Below are positions 26,560 through 36,249 of a stretch of DNA of 64,000 bases, piece after piece. The first letter of the stretch is position 1, and every line of letters starts with the position of its first letter. The position numbers were made by a program, and so were the translations under genes. Below the pieces are notes generated by a model. That model was not told the DNA's origin and did not search any database. It saw only the letters and a program-made list of their open reading frames with translations. Origin of the DNA: Azovibrio sp. (GTDB lineage: Bacteria > Pseudomonadota > Gammaproteobacteria > Burkholderiales > Rhodocyclaceae); assembly GCA_026414665.1 (NCBI GenBank), contig JAOAIO010000001.1, forward strand, positions 37,242 through 101,241. Direction: 5' to 3'.

Positions 26560-27470
26560 CCTTGACGGAACTGCGTTACATCGTCGCGCTCGCCCGCGAA
26601 CGCCATTTCGGCCGAGCTGCCGAGCGTTGCCATGTCAGCCAGCCGACCTTGTCGGTGGCGGTGAAAAAGCTCGAGGAGCGGCTGGAGGTACTCTTGTTCG
26701 AGCGCACGCCCGGCGATATCCGTCTCACCCCCGTGGGTGAGCGGGTGTGCGCTCAAGCCGAGAAAGTCCTGGCCGAGGCGGCGCGGGTCGAGGAACTGGC
26801 GCAACTGGGCAAGGATCCGCTCGTGGGGCCCTTGCGATTGGGCGTCATCTATACCATCGCGCCCTATTTGCTGCCGCGCTTGATTCCTGCGCTGCATCGC
26901 CTGGCACCGCGTATGCCGCTCTATCTACAGGAGAATTTCACGCACCGCCTGGCCGAGGCACTCAAGAGCGGCGAGCTCGACGCCGCCATCGTCGCCGCGC
27001 CGTTCGAGGAGCCGGGCATCGTCACGCGGGCGCTTTACGATGAGCCGTTCGAGGTTGCCTTGCCGGCGCAGCACCCGCTTGCTGGGCGCGAGGCGATTGC
27101 CAAGGAGGAGATCGATCCAAGCCAGCTACTCATCCTCGGACAGGGCAATTGCTTTCGTGACCAGGTGGTTTCGGCCTGCCCGCAGCTTACCGCGCCAGGC
27201 AAGATCGAGCAGGCCGTCGAGGGTAGCTCGCTCGAAACCATGCGACACATGGTGGCAAGTGGCGCCGGCATCGCCGTGGTGCCGGCTTCGGCTTCTGCCA
27301 CTTGGCCGAAGGACGATCCCTTGTTCGTGATTCGGCCTTTCCAGTCGCCCGCGCCGAGCCGGCGCGTGGTGCTGGCGTGGCGCGTCACCTTTCCTCGGCC
27401 GCAAGCCATGGATGTGCTCTACCAGGCAGTTTGCCAGGCACCGCCGACGGGCACGCGCTTCTTGAAATAG
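26556..27470 (+). CDS. oxyR: LysR-type peroxide regulator OxyR
   Basis: A 304-residue LysR-family activator of the peroxide response. The N-terminal winged helix is LTELRYIVALARERHFGRAAERCHVSQPTLSVAVKKLEERL. The redox pair is present at exactly the E. coli positions, C199 and C208, within GNCFRDQVVSACPQ. This supports a disulphide-switching OxyR rather than another LysR regulator. Usual targets (katG, ahpC, dps) are not adjacent. It is translationally coupled to the upstream pseudouridine synthase gene. Confidence 0.93.
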   Translation: MTLTELRYIVALARERHFGRAAERCHVSQPTLSVAVKKLEERLEVLLFERTPGDIRLTPVGERVCAQAEKVLAEAARVEELAQLGKDPLVGPLRLGVIYTIAPYLLPRLIPALHRLAPRMPLYLQENFTHRLAEALKSGELDAAIVAAPFEEPGIVTRALYDEPFEVALPAQHPLAGREAIAKEEIDPSQLLILGQGNCFRDQVVSACPQLTAPGKIEQAVEGSSLETMRHMVASGAGIAVVPASASATWPKDDPLFVIRPFQSPAPSRRVVLAWRVTFPRPQAMDVLYQAVCQAPPTGTRFLK

Positions 27471-27494
27471 GCTGGCGTTGCCGCGTCTTCGGCT

Positions 27495-30038
27495 TTACGC
27501 CGCTTCGGTCGCCGTCTTCTTGGCCGGCGCTTTTTTCGGCGTGGCCTTGGGTTCGCGCTTTTCGAACTCGAAGCCGACTTTGCCGTCCTTGCCGACGACC
27601 AAGAAGGCTGAGAACTTGCGCCGGGTGCGGGCCGAGACGAAGTCCTTGAGGAGATCGGTGCGCCCGTTTTGTAGCAGCTTTTGCATTTGCGCGCGTTCGA
27701 TCGGTTGCAGCAGGATCACCTTGCCGGAGCGAAAATCGCAGCGCTTCTCGGCGCCGACCGCCTTGGCGCAGACGTAGGCGTTGCCGTGCTCATAGACCGG
27801 GCTGCCGCACTTGGGACAGTTGCCCAGGGCTTCTTGCGTCGAGAAGTCCACGGTTTCGGCATCGCCTTCCTCGTCCGCGGCCCCCTGGCCAAAGTCGAAT
27901 TCGGTCTCGCATTGATCGTTCAGCTTGATGCTGGCGGCAAAGGGGCGGCCCATTTTGTTGCGAAAGCCGGTGAGCGGACCGATGCTGCGCTGGGTGAGCA
28001 GCGTCTCGATTTCCTCGGGCTCGAACTGGCGTCCGGCCACGATCTTCCAGAGCGCGAAGTCGCAGCTGCCGCACTGAAATTTTTTGTAGGTTTCACGCAC
28101 TTGGCCGCCGCATTTGGGACAAGGCGCGCGCAGCACGCCGAAATCGCCGGGGATGGTGTCCGAGTCGTAGGACTTGGCGCGCTCGACGATGAGGCGCGTC
28201 ATCTCGGCGATTTCCTGCATGAACGCCTGGCGCGACATTTCCCCTTTCTCGATGCGGGCGAGCTTCCATTCCCACTCGCCGGTCAATTCCGGCGCGGTGA
28301 GCTCGTGGATGCCGAGGCCGTTCAGCAGCGTGAGCAAGGAGAAAGCCTTGGCGGTCGGGATTAGCTCGCGGCCTTCGCGCAGGATGTATTGCTCGGCGAT
28401 CAGGTTCTCGATGATCTGGGCCCGCGTCGCCGGGGTTCCCAGACCTCGCCCGGCCATCGCGGCCTTGAGCTCTTCGTCCTCGACCATCTTGCCCGCGCCT
28501 TCCATGGCGGAGAGCAAGGTGGCTTCGGAATAGCGCGGCGGCGGTCGGGTTTCGGCACGCTTGAGTACGACTTCCGTGGCGCGGACTTTTTCTTGGGCTT
28601 CGACGCGCGCCAGATTGCCGGCTTCGCCCTCCTGGCCTTCCTTGCCATAGACCGCGAGCCAGCCTGGATTGACCAGGACCTTGCCTTCGGTCTTGAAGGG
28701 ATGGCCGGCGACCCGGGTGATGCGGGTCGTCACTTGGTATTCGGCGGCCGGGAAGAATACTGCCAAGAAACGCTTGACCACGAGGTCATAGAGCTTTTGC
28801 TCAGGCTCGGATAGGTTCTTGGGCGCTTGCGTGGTGGGGATGATGGCGAAGTGGTCGCTTACCTTGGCATTGTTGAAGATGCGCTTGTTGGGCAGTACCC
28901 AATTGCGCGCCAGCACCTGATGGGCGAACGGCGCGTAGCGTGCCAGGAGCACCTCGTCGTGGCCTTTGCCGGCGCCCTCGCCAGTGAGCATGGCGAGCGT
29001 GGCCTTGACCGTGCCCAGGTAATCTTCGGGCAGGTGGCGCGAGTCGGTACGCGGATAGGTGAGGACCTTGTGCTTTTCGTAGAGCGCCTGGGCCAGTCCC
29101 AGGGTGTTCTTGGCAGAAAAGCCGAAGCGGGCGTTGGCTTCGCGCTGTAGGCTGGTGAGGTCGAAGAGCAGCGGCGAGAGGCGCGTTTCCGGCTTCGATT
29201 CCTCGCTTACCTCGCCGATCTGGCCGCTACAGGCGGCGCGGATGGCGGCGGCCTTGGCCTCGTCCCAGATGCGCTCGGCGCGGGCGTGCTCATCGGCGTC
29301 GTCCTTGCCCTTGAAGTGTTCGTCGAACCATTTGCCCGTGTATTCGCCGGCCAGGGCGCTGAAGCAGGCTTCGACTTCCCAGTAGGGGCGAGGTTGAAAG
29401 GCACGAATCTTTTTTTCGCGCTCGACGACGATGGCGAGGGTGGGGGTCTGAACCCGGCCGACGGTGGTCAGGTGAAAGCCGCCGGTCTTGGAGTTGAAGG
29501 CGGTCATTGCCCGCGTGCCGTTGATGCCCACCAGCCAGTCGGATTCGGAGCGGCACACGGCGGCATCGGCGAGGCCTTGCATCTCGGCGCCCGAGCGCAA
29601 GTGGGCAAAGCCGTCGCGGATGGCTTGCGGGGTCATGGATTGCAGCCACAGCCGTAATACCGGCTTGTTCGTCTTGCTGTGCTGGACGATGTAATTGAAG
29701 ATCAGCTCGCCTTCGCGGCCCGCATCGCAGGCGTTGATCAGCGCGTCTATGTCCTTGCGCTTGATTAGCTTGGTGAGCAGCTTCAAGCGTGCCTCGGTTT
29801 TTTCGATCGGCTTGAGCGTGAAATGGGGCGGAATCACCGGCAGGTGGGCGAACGACCATTTGCCGCGCTTGACTTCGTATTCTTCCGGGCAAGCCAGTTC
29901 GAGCAGGTGGCCGATGGCCGACGAGATCACGTACTCGTCGTTCTCGAAATAATCGTCGTGCTTGGTGAAACCGCCGAGTGCCTTGGCGATGTCGGCGGCG
30001 ACGGAGGGTTTTTCGGCAATGATCAGCTTTTTGCCCAT
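27495..30038 (-). CDS. topB: DNA topoisomerase III
   Basis: An 847-residue type IA topoisomerase that decatenates DNA. Features in order: Toprim domain (KKLIIAEKPSVAADIAKALGG; ACDAGREGELIFNYI), the catalytic tyrosine in LTYPRTDSRHLPEDYL, and GLGTPATRAQIIENLI. The C-terminus has two zinc-ribbon modules (CPKCGGQVRETYKKFQCGSC and CPKCGSPVYEHGNAYVC) and a Lys/Ala-rich basic tail (KATPKKAPAKKTATEAA). It is the last gene of lysM-dprA-smg-topB, a common betaproteobacterial cluster. Confidence 0.96.
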   Translation of the reverse strand: MGKKLIIAEKPSVAADIAKALGGFTKHDDYFENDEYVISSAIGHLLELACPEEYEVKRGKWSFAHLPVIPPHFTLKPIEKTEARLKLLTKLIKRKDIDALINACDAGREGELIFNYIVQHSKTNKPVLRLWLQSMTPQAIRDGFAHLRSGAEMQGLADAAVCRSESDWLVGINGTRAMTAFNSKTGGFHLTTVGRVQTPTLAIVVEREKKIRAFQPRPYWEVEACFSALAGEYTGKWFDEHFKGKDDADEHARAERIWDEAKAAAIRAACSGQIGEVSEESKPETRLSPLLFDLTSLQREANARFGFSAKNTLGLAQALYEKHKVLTYPRTDSRHLPEDYLGTVKATLAMLTGEGAGKGHDEVLLARYAPFAHQVLARNWVLPNKRIFNNAKVSDHFAIIPTTQAPKNLSEPEQKLYDLVVKRFLAVFFPAAEYQVTTRITRVAGHPFKTEGKVLVNPGWLAVYGKEGQEGEAGNLARVEAQEKVRATEVVLKRAETRPPPRYSEATLLSAMEGAGKMVEDEELKAAMAGRGLGTPATRAQIIENLIAEQYILREGRELIPTAKAFSLLTLLNGLGIHELTAPELTGEWEWKLARIEKGEMSRQAFMQEIAEMTRLIVERAKSYDSDTIPGDFGVLRAPCPKCGGQVRETYKKFQCGSCDFALWKIVAGRQFEPEEIETLLTQRSIGPLTGFRNKMGRPFAASIKLNDQCETEFDFGQGAADEEGDAETVDFSTQEALGNCPKCGSPVYEHGNAYVCAKAVGAEKRCDFRSGKVILLQPIERAQMQKLLQNGRTDLLKDFVSARTRRKFSAFLVVGKDGKVGFEFEKREPKATPKKAPAKKTATEAA

Positions 30039-30134
30039 GACTGGTTCGGCGCGTGGCCGCCCTGGAAAAAGTGCGGTGGATGATAAGGGGGCGGGAGGCG
30101 GCGTGCAAGCCAGGCCGCCGCTGCCGTGGCGGCG

Positions 30135-30581
30135 CTAATGGTAGGCAGAATCGGCGGCGCCATCGGCGAGCAGCTCCTCGACGATGAGCGGATCGAGGTC
30201 GCGGGTTTGCCACCACAAGACCATGAGCACGATGATCTTGAAACGTTCCAGGGCGATGGGCGGCTCGGGTAGATCGGCGGCGCGGTCGAGGATCAGCTCC
30301 CGCGTCGGCGCGTCGATGACCCCGGCACGTTCGAGGAAAATGAGGAAATCGAGACAGCCAGGCTCGAAGCGTTCGAGCTCGGCGGCGGTAAACACGCGCA
30401 GGCCGTGGCTGGTGAAATGAAGCGGCGCGCTTTGCCGCAGCGCCGCGAGCCAATCGAGCGCGGCGCTGATGTCGAGCTCGTCGAAGCCGAGCGCCGAAAG
30501 CTTGCGGGCCAAGGCTTCCCCCTCGGGATGGGCGGAAAAATCGGAGTAATTTTCGAAAAGGTAGACGAGGATGTCGATCAT
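30135..30581 (-). CDS. smg: Smg (DUF494) protein
   Basis: A 148-residue protein of the Smg/DUF494 family. I chose the ATG at 30581 (MIDILVYLFENYSDFSAHPEGEAL), overlapping the dprA stop by 4 bases; the ORF-track start at 31484 is a shadow of dprA. The family is conserved next to dprA in beta- and gammaproteobacteria, but its biochemical role is unsettled. Internal features are LARKLSALGFDELDISAALDWLAAL and the C-terminal KIIVLMVLWWQTRDLDPLIVEELL. Confidence 0.9.
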   Translation of the reverse strand: MIDILVYLFENYSDFSAHPEGEALARKLSALGFDELDISAALDWLAALRQSAPLHFTSHGLRVFTAAELERFEPGCLDFLIFLERAGVIDAPTRELILDRAADLPEPPIALERFKIIVLMVLWWQTRDLDPLIVEELLADGAADSAYH

Positions 30582-31717
30582 GGCCGGGCTTGGGGAGGAA
30601 GGCGCTGGTAACGGTTGCCGGGCAAGGGGGCGATATGGCCGTCCAGTTCCAGCCCCATCAGGATGGCGAGAAGCGCATCCGCCGTCAAGCCGCAGCGTTG
30701 GCTTAGCACGTCGAGCGGGCAGGGGTCGTGTCCCAGGGCCGCGAGCACTTGCTGCGCTACGGTCGAGTCGGCTTCTGCCGGCGGACAGGGGGGCGGATCG
30801 GTCTCGACCAGCGCGGCGGGCGTGGCCCCGGGCAGCTCTTCGAGCACGTCGGCGACGGTCTCGACCAGCTTGGCGCCTTCGCGGATGAGGCGGTGGCAGC
30901 CGCGCGTGAGTGGCGAGTGGATGGAGCCGGGAATGGCGAATACCTCGCGGCCTTGCTCGCCCGCTAGGCGAGCCGTGATGAGGGAGCCGCTCTCGAGTGC
31001 GGCTTCGACGACGAGCACCCCTTGCGCCAGGCCCGCGATGATGCGGTTGCGCCGCGGGAAATGCGCGGCGCGGGCCGGCGTGCCCAGCGGGAATTCCGAA
31101 ACGATAGCGCCCTGCGCCAGGATTGCTGCCGCCAGCTCGGCATTGCGCGCCGGATAAAGGCGGTCGGCGCCGGTGCCGATCACGGCGATCGTGCCGCCTC
31201 CGGCCGCGAGCGCGCCGCGGTGCGCGGCAGCATCGATGCCGAGCGCCAGGCCGCTGATGATGACCAGCCCAGCCTGGGAGAGCGCGGCTGCGAAGGCTTC
31301 TGCCGTATGGCTGCCCTGTGGCGAGGCGTTGCGGCTGCCGACCACGGCGATGCCAGGCCGGGCGAGTAAGCCGACATCCCCGCGCACGTAGAGGAGCACG
31401 GGCGGGTCGGCGATTTCCAGGAGCGGCGCCGGGTAGCGCGGGTCGGCCAGGGTGAGGATGTGCTGTCCCGGTTGCGCCGCCCAAGCTAGGGCCGCTTCTA
31501 TGGCCGGCTCGAGTTCGCTCTGCGTGGCGGCGGCGTACAGCGCCTCGGCCTTGGCGCCAATGGTGGCCTGCCAGGTGGCGGCGGGGGCGGCGAAGACGGC
31601 CTCGGGCGAGCCGCAGGCAAGTAGGAGCCGGCGCTGTGAGCGCGGCCCGAGGCCGGGGATCAGCGTGAGCCGCAGCCAGGCGCGCAGCGCGGCCAGATCA
31701 GGGGTTGCGAACGGCAT
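30578..31717 (-). CDS. dprA: DNA-processing protein DprA
   Basis: A 379-residue DprA/Smf protein that loads RecA on incoming single-stranded DNA during natural transformation. I chose the ATG at 31717 (MPFATPDLAALRAWLRLTLIPGLG); the track start at 31906 lies inside lysM. Features: N-terminal helical domain, the Rossmann core (VVGSRNASPQG; SGLALGIDAAAHRGAL; GAIVSEFPLGT; FPRRNRIIAGLA) and a C-terminal winged helix (CPLDVLSQRCGLTADALLAILMGLEL). It overlaps the lysM stop by 20 bases. Confidence 0.95.
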   Translation of the reverse strand: MPFATPDLAALRAWLRLTLIPGLGPRSQRRLLLACGSPEAVFAAPAATWQATIGAKAEALYAAATQSELEPAIEAALAWAAQPGQHILTLADPRYPAPLLEIADPPVLLYVRGDVGLLARPGIAVVGSRNASPQGSHTAEAFAAALSQAGLVIISGLALGIDAAAHRGALAAGGGTIAVIGTGADRLYPARNAELAAAILAQGAIVSEFPLGTPARAAHFPRRNRIIAGLAQGVLVVEAALESGSLITARLAGEQGREVFAIPGSIHSPLTRGCHRLIREGAKLVETVADVLEELPGATPAALVETDPPPCPPAEADSTVAQQVLAALGHDPCPLDVLSQRCGLTADALLAILMGLELDGHIAPLPGNRYQRLPPQARP

Positions 31718-32717
31718 CCCCGACGGCGAGGGGGCGCGAGGCTTCCATGACCAAGCCGTAGGCGACGCGCTCGAAGGTGCGGAAGACGAAGACGAGGCCG
31801 TAGCGCTCTTCAGGCAGGGCCATGACCTGGTTGCGGCCTTCGGCATCGCGGTACATCGCGGCGCGCTTGCTGAATAGGCCGAGCACATGGCCGACCTCGA
31901 CGCCATCGCGGCTGCCGCGGTTGAGCGTGATCACCGAGTTGCGCCCGCCAGCGCTGACGCCGCCATAGACCGACATGACGAGGCCGGAGATGTCTTGTTC
32001 GGCCCGGCGCGGCACATAGGATTTGAGATCGGGGAAATCGGCCGGTACGAGCAGGTCGCCTTTGAGGATTTCTTCCTTGCTGGCGAGCACTTCGAGGATG
32101 CTCACTTCGCCGGGCTGCTTGAGCTGGGCGGTGCCGAGGAAGAAAGCCTCGAAACCCAGCACTTCCTGGGTGGCGGGGTCCTTGAGCGGTACCCCGGGGC
32201 GGTAGATGTGCCAGCGGGGATGCTCTTCGTTGAGCCCCAGGACGAAGATTTCGTCACCGTTACCGGCAATGACGCGCGATTCGTTGGTGGCGATGATGCG
32301 GGGCGCATCCTTCAATGCGTCGGCCTCGACCACCAGGGGCTGGGAAATATAGGGTTCGATGGCTTCGCGCGGGATGGCCGGAATCTCTTGGCCGAGTCGT
32401 TCCTCATGCACCTTGGGCGAGAGCTTGCTGGCCACCGGCTTACCTAGGCGCAGGCGCGGCTTGCCATCGACGTAATCGAGATAGACGATGTCGCCTGGAT
32501 AGATCAGGTGTGGATTGCGAATCTGCTCGCGGTTCAAATTCCAGATTTCCGGCCAGCGCCAGGGCTCTTTGAGGAATTTGCCGGCAATGCCCCAGAGGGT
32601 GTCGCCCTTCACTACGACGTGTCGATCCGGAACGTTTTCCGCGAGTTGCAGGGAGTCGCCGGCGTAGGCGGCGGCTGCGGTCACAGCCAGAAGCAGGGCA
32701 GATATAATGCGGGACAT
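31698..32717 (-). CDS. Secreted LysM-domain protein
   Basis: A 339-residue exported protein. The start is the ATG at 32717 (MSRIISALLLAVTAAAAYAGDS), preceded by GAGGAAA; the ORF-track start at 32786 is upstream of it. A signal peptide is followed by one LysM domain (HVVVKGDTLWGIAGKFLKEPWRWPEIWNLN...NPHLIYPGDIVYL) that binds peptidoglycan. The rest is a conserved all-beta region of unknown function (YVPRRAEQDISGLVMSVYGG). This lysM-dprA linkage is standard in betaproteobacteria. Confidence 0.92.
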   Translation of the reverse strand: MSRIISALLLAVTAAAAYAGDSLQLAENVPDRHVVVKGDTLWGIAGKFLKEPWRWPEIWNLNREQIRNPHLIYPGDIVYLDYVDGKPRLRLGKPVASKLSPKVHEERLGQEIPAIPREAIEPYISQPLVVEADALKDAPRIIATNESRVIAGNGDEIFVLGLNEEHPRWHIYRPGVPLKDPATQEVLGFEAFFLGTAQLKQPGEVSILEVLASKEEILKGDLLVPADFPDLKSYVPRRAEQDISGLVMSVYGGVSAGGRNSVITLNRGSRDGVEVGHVLGLFSKRAAMYRDAEGRNQVMALPEERYGLVFVFRTFERVAYGLVMEASRPLAVGDAVRNP

Positions 32718-32817
32718 GGATTTTCCTCGTGGACGGGTGGAACACGCCGGGCCCGGATCTGTCTGAACGAGCACGGTTTGAACCACGGCTCATGCCATTC
32801 CAATTTTCGGAAGCGCT

Positions 32818-32846
32818 TGAGATTCTGCACGCAATGACCTAACTGA
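32818..32846 (+). promoter_or_regulatory. Candidate promoter for def-fmt
   Basis: TTGAGA (32818-32823) and TAACTG (32841-32846) are 17 bases apart and 12 bases upstream of the def start, which would leave a very short leader. The fit is moderate. The lysM-def spacer is divergent, so some promoter must be present. Confidence 0.3.
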
Positions 32847-32858
32847 GCAAGCTTTGCC

Positions 32859-33362
32859 ATGGCCCTACTTCCCATTTTGCGCTTTCCTGATGCGCGTTTG
32901 AAGAAAATTGCCGCGCCGGTCGAAAAAATCGACGATGGCATTCGCCGCTTGGTGGCCGACATGGCCGAAACCATGTACGAGGCGCCGGGCATCGGTCTTG
33001 CGGCGACGCAGGTCGATGTGCATCGCCAGGTGGTGGTCATCGATGTCTCGGAAGAGAGGAATCAGCTGCTCGTGCTCATCAATCCGCGCATCACGCACCG
33101 CGATGGCGTCCAAGTCTATGAAGAAGGCTGTCTTTCCGTGCCGGGCATCTACGACAAGGTGGAACGCGCGGCCCAGGTCAGCGTGGAATACCTCGACTTG
33201 GAGGGCGAGCGCCGCACCTTGACGGCCGACGGGCTGCTGGCGGTGTGCATTCAGCACGAGCTCGATCACTTGCAAGGCAAGGTCTTCGTCGAGCATTTGT
33301 CGCAGCTCAAGCAGATGCGCATCAAAACCAAGCTGGCCAAGCAGGCCCGTATCACCGCATGA
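32859..33362 (+). CDS. def: Peptide deformylase
   Basis: A 167-residue metalloenzyme that removes the formyl group from new polypeptides. All three motifs are intact: [16 protein letters not shown] (metal ligand C91) and QHELDHLQG (H133 and H137 with the catalytic Glu between them). Length matches the E. coli enzyme. fmt follows with an ATGA overlap, so the formylation and deformylation enzymes are co-expressed. Confidence 0.97.
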   Translation: MALLPILRFPDARLKKIAAPVEKIDDGIRRLVADMAETMYEAPGIGLAATQVDVHRQVVVIDVSEERNQLLVLINPRITHRDGVQVYEEGCLSVPGIYDKVERAAQVSVEYLDLEGERRTLTADGLLAVCIQHELDHLQGKVFVEHLSQLKQMRIKTKLAKQARITA

Positions 33363-34285
33363 AGCTCATTTTCGCCGGCACGCCGGAATTCGCCGCCGTC
33401 GCGCTTGCCACCCTGATCGAAGCCGGGCACGACTTGGCGCTGGTCTTGACCCAGCCGGACCGGCCGGCCGGGCGAGGGATGCAGCTCAAAGCCTCGCCCG
33501 TCAAGCAGCTGGCGCTGCGGCATGGCATCGAGGTTTGCCAGCCGCTGTCCTTGCACAAGGATGCCGCGGCGCGGCAAAAAATCGCGGACATCGGCGCCGA
33601 TGCCATGATCGTCGCCGCTTACGGCCTGATTCTGCCGCAAGCGGTGCTCGACATGCCGCGCTTTGGCTGTCTCAACATCCATGCTTCGCTCTTGCCGCGT
33701 TGGCGCGGCGCGGCGCCGATTCAGCGCGCCATCTTGGCTGGCGATGCACAAACTGGCGTCTGCATCATGCAGATGGAGGCCGGGCTCGACACCGGCCCGG
33801 TGCTGGCCCGCGTCAGCACCCCGATTGCCCCGGACGACACGGCCGCCAGCCTGCACGACCGGCTGGCGCAACTGGGCGCGCGGCTGCTGGCCGACACGTT
33901 GCCGCGCCTGCCGCTCCCTGCCGAGCCGCAGCCACAAGCGGGGGTGAGCTATGCCGCCAAGATCGATAAGGCCGAAGCGCAGATCGACTGGCGGTGCAGT
34001 GCTGTCGAGCTGGATCGGCGCATCCGTGCCTTCAACCCTTTCCCGGTGGCGCAGACATCCTTACACGGCACGCCGATCAAAATTTGGGCGGCCTACCCGG
34101 TTGCCGGGCAAGGCGCGCCCGGTACCGTGCTGGCCGTGGATAAGGCCGGCATCCATGTCGCTTGCGGTGCTGGCGCCTTGTGTCTCACCGAGCTGCAAAA
34201 AGCCGGTGGCAAACGCTTGCCGGCGGCGCAATTTCTCGCTGGGCATTCGATAAAAGTGAATGAACGTTTCGGCAGCCTCGCTTGA
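33359..34285 (+). CDS. fmt: Methionyl-tRNA formyltransferase
   Basis: A 308-residue enzyme that formylates initiator Met-tRNA. The ATG at 33359 overlaps the def stop; the ORF-track entry from 33245 reads back into def. Catalytic motifs: [20 protein letters not shown] (Asn/His) and [12 protein letters not shown] (Asp). The C-terminal OB-like domain with [13 protein letters not shown] and the loop [13 protein letters not shown] are normal. Confidence 0.97.
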   Translation: MKLIFAGTPEFAAVALATLIEAGHDLALVLTQPDRPAGRGMQLKASPVKQLALRHGIEVCQPLSLHKDAAARQKIADIGADAMIVAAYGLILPQAVLDMPRFGCLNIHASLLPRWRGAAPIQRAILAGDAQTGVCIMQMEAGLDTGPVLARVSTPIAPDDTAASLHDRLAQLGARLLADTLPRLPLPAEPQPQAGVSYAAKIDKAEAQIDWRCSAVELDRRIRAFNPFPVAQTSLHGTPIKIWAAYPVAGQGAPGTVLAVDKAGIHVACGAGALCLTELQKAGGKRLPAAQFLAGHSIKVNERFGSLA

Positions 34286-34345
34286 ATGCGAAGCTTGCGT
34301 GCCTATCTAATAAACCGATACCACTTTAGCCTCGAGGAGGTTTCC

Positions 34346-35194
34346 ATGTTCAACTGGTTCAAGACAGCCCTGCTGATGGCGGGCATCATGGCCTTGTTCG
34401 GGGCCATCGGCGCCTATGTCGGCGGCGCCCAAGGCATGGTGCTGGCGCTGGTGCTAGGCGGCGCGATGAATTTCTTCTCCTACTGGTTCTCGGACAAGAT
34501 GGTGTTGAAGATGTACAACGCCCGAGAAGTGGATGAATTCTCCGCGCCCCAGTTCTACAACATGGTGCGGGAACTGGCGCACCGGGCCCAGATGCCCATG
34601 CCCCGGGTGTACATCATCGACGAAGCCCAACCCAACGCCTTCGCTACCGGCCGCAATCCGGAAAATGCGGCCGTGGCGGCCACGACGGGCATCCTGCGCT
34701 TGCTCTCGGCGCGAGAGATCCGCGGTGTCATGGCGCATGAGCTAGCGCATGTGAAGAACCGTGACATCCTGATTTCTACCATTTCCGCCACCATGGCCGG
34801 CGCCATTTCCATGCTCGCCAACTTCGCCATGTTCTTCGGCGGCCGCGATTCGGAAGGGCGTCCGGCCAACCCGGTGGTGGGAATGCTGGTGATGATCCTT
34901 GCGCCGCTTGCGGCGACGGTGATCCAGATGGCTATTTCCCGGGCCCGCGAATACGAAGCCGACCGTGGTGGAGCCGAGATCTGTGGCGACCCCCATGCCC
35001 TGGCCGATGCGCTGGAAAAGATCAATGCCTACGCTCGCGGCATTCCCATGGCCACTGCCGAGGCACACCCCGAAACGGCGCAGATGATGATCATGAACCC
35101 GCTCTCGGGCGGCGGCCTGCGCGGCCTTTTTTCTACCCACCCGCCTACCGAGGAGCGAGTGGCGCGACTCCGGGCCATGGCCCGGGCGTACTAA
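34346..35194 (+). CDS. htpX: Membrane-associated metalloprotease HtpX
   Basis: A 282-residue M48-family zinc protease of the inner membrane that helps degrade damaged membrane proteins. I chose the ATG at 34346 ([19 protein letters not shown]), which has GAGGAGG 5 bases upstream; the ORF-track start at 34286 adds 20 unlikely residues. The zinc motif is HELAH at 131-135, with the third ligand in [12 protein letters not shown]. Four hydrophobic segments are seen. A terminator follows 11 bases after the stop. Confidence 0.96.
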   Translation: MFNWFKTALLMAGIMALFGAIGAYVGGAQGMVLALVLGGAMNFFSYWFSDKMVLKMYNAREVDEFSAPQFYNMVRELAHRAQMPMPRVYIIDEAQPNAFATGRNPENAAVAATTGILRLLSAREIRGVMAHELAHVKNRDILISTISATMAGAISMLANFAMFFGGRDSEGRPANPVVGMLVMILAPLAATVIQMAISRAREYEADRGGAEICGDPHALADALEKINAYARGIPMATAEAHPETAQMMIMNPLSGGGLRGLFSTHPPTEERVARLRAMARAY

Positions 35195-35205
35195 GCTCCA
35201 TCCCC

Positions 35206-35229
35206 AGGCCGGCTTCGCCGGCCTTTTTT
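35206..35229 (+). terminator. Rho-independent terminator after htpX
   Basis: A perfect 8-bp stem, AGGCCGGC and GCCGGCCT around TTC, is followed by a run of T. It ends the def-fmt-htpX transcript and marks the left border of the accessory block. Confidence 0.85.
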
Positions 35230-35278
35230 GTTGCAGGGGGTGCTAAGTGGCGGGGAATGTCACAAATTTGGCGTGCCC

Positions 35279-35294
35279 TGGCATTCAATCTGCA
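35279..35294 (+). promoter_or_regulatory. Possible sigma54 (-24/-12) promoter before the alpha/beta hydrolase gene
   Basis: TGGCATTCAATCTGCA has GG and GC separated by exactly 10 bases, as in the sigma54 consensus TGGCAC-N5-TTGCA, and lies 50 bases upstream of the next start codon. One such match can occur by chance. No enhancer-binding regulator gene is adjacent. Confidence 0.3.
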
Positions 35295-35344
35295 TCGAGA
35301 TCAAAGCATAGTGTGCTTGTGTTGATTGGCGACAGGATCACTGT

Positions 35345-36202
35345 ATGAATTTCTCGCAGGCGCTTTCATCATTTGTCGGCGAATGCCAACCGAGCCTAAT
35401 GAGCCGTTTCCTGGCGGTTGAGGATGGCCGTATCGCGTATGACGATACTGGGGGGCCAGGCCCTGTCGTACTTGCCATCCCGGGCATGGGCGATTTGCGC
35501 TCCGAATATCGTGCTGTGCGTCCCTTGCTCCAACGTGCTGGCTATCGTTTCGTGAGCATGGATGTACGGGGTCACGGCGAAACTTCCGTGCAATGGCCGG
35601 ATTATTCCGCGCGCGCGGTAGGTCAGGATGCCGTGGCGTTGCTAAAGCATTTGGATGCAGGGCCGGCTGTGATTTTGGGCAATTCGTTTGCTGCTGGTTC
35701 TGCGTTGTGGGCGGCTCGGGATGCGCCCGACCGTGTTGCGGGCGTGGTGCTGCTTGGCCCCGTGGTGCGGGATATCCCGTCTCCCTGGTGGGTGAAGGTG
35801 GTGTTGCGCCTTGGTTTTGCTGGACCTTGGCGAGTGGCTTTTTGGTTGGCCTTTTGGGATAGCTTGTTTCCCGGGTGTAAGCCGATTGACCATGCCGAGG
35901 CTAGGGCGGCTTTGGCGGCTAGCTTACGTGAACCGGGGCGTATGGCGGTGTTGCGCCATATGGTGAGTTTGTCGAAAGCCGATACGGCTGCCATGTTGAC
36001 GCAAAGTAGTGTGCCCGCGCTGGTGGTCATGGGGAGTCGTGACCCTGATTTTCCCGACCCACCCGCCGAAGCGCGTTGGCTGGCGGATGTGTTGGGTGCG
36101 GAGTGCTTGATCGTCGAGAGCACGGGTCACTATCCGCATTTGGAAATGCCAAGGCGGGTCGAACCTGCCCTTTTGGCATTTTTGGCGCGTGTCGTGGGGT
36201 GA
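35345..36202 (+). CDS. Alpha/beta-fold hydrolase
   Basis: A 285-residue alpha/beta hydrolase. Visible landmarks are the oxyanion-hole region VVLAIPGMGDLRSEYR, FVSMDVRGHGETS, the nucleophile elbow around VILGNSFAAGSAL (Ser in G-N-S-F-A), the acid near VVMGSRDPDFPDPPAEA and the His in ESTGHYPHLEMP. No signal peptide is seen. The substrate is unknown. A second in-frame ATG (MSRFLAVEDGRIAYDD, residue 20) is an alternative start. The gene uses more T-ending codons and is visibly less GC-rich than its neighbours, which suggests separate ancestry. Confidence 0.82.
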   Translation: MNFSQALSSFVGECQPSLMSRFLAVEDGRIAYDDTGGPGPVVLAIPGMGDLRSEYRAVRPLLQRAGYRFVSMDVRGHGETSVQWPDYSARAVGQDAVALLKHLDAGPAVILGNSFAAGSALWAARDAPDRVAGVVLLGPVVRDIPSPWWVKVVLRLGFAGPWRVAFWLAFWDSLFPGCKPIDHAEARAALAASLREPGRMAVLRHMVSLSKADTAAMLTQSSVPALVVMGSRDPDFPDPPAEARWLADVLGAECLIVESTGHYPHLEMPRRVEPALLAFLARVVG

Positions 36203-36249
36203 CGATGCAAAAACGAATTCAGGCTTCCCCCGCCAAATCTGCCAAATTC

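Noticed and set aside
29290-30453. 387-residue minus-strand ORF overlapping topB and smg in another frame
   Set aside because: Arg/Pro/His-rich out-of-frame translation of topB; no start signal or domain.
30578-32717. The 20-base overlap of lysM and dprA as a possible frameshift or misassembly
   Set aside because: Both proteins are full length with normal ends, and overlaps of this size are compatible with translational coupling.
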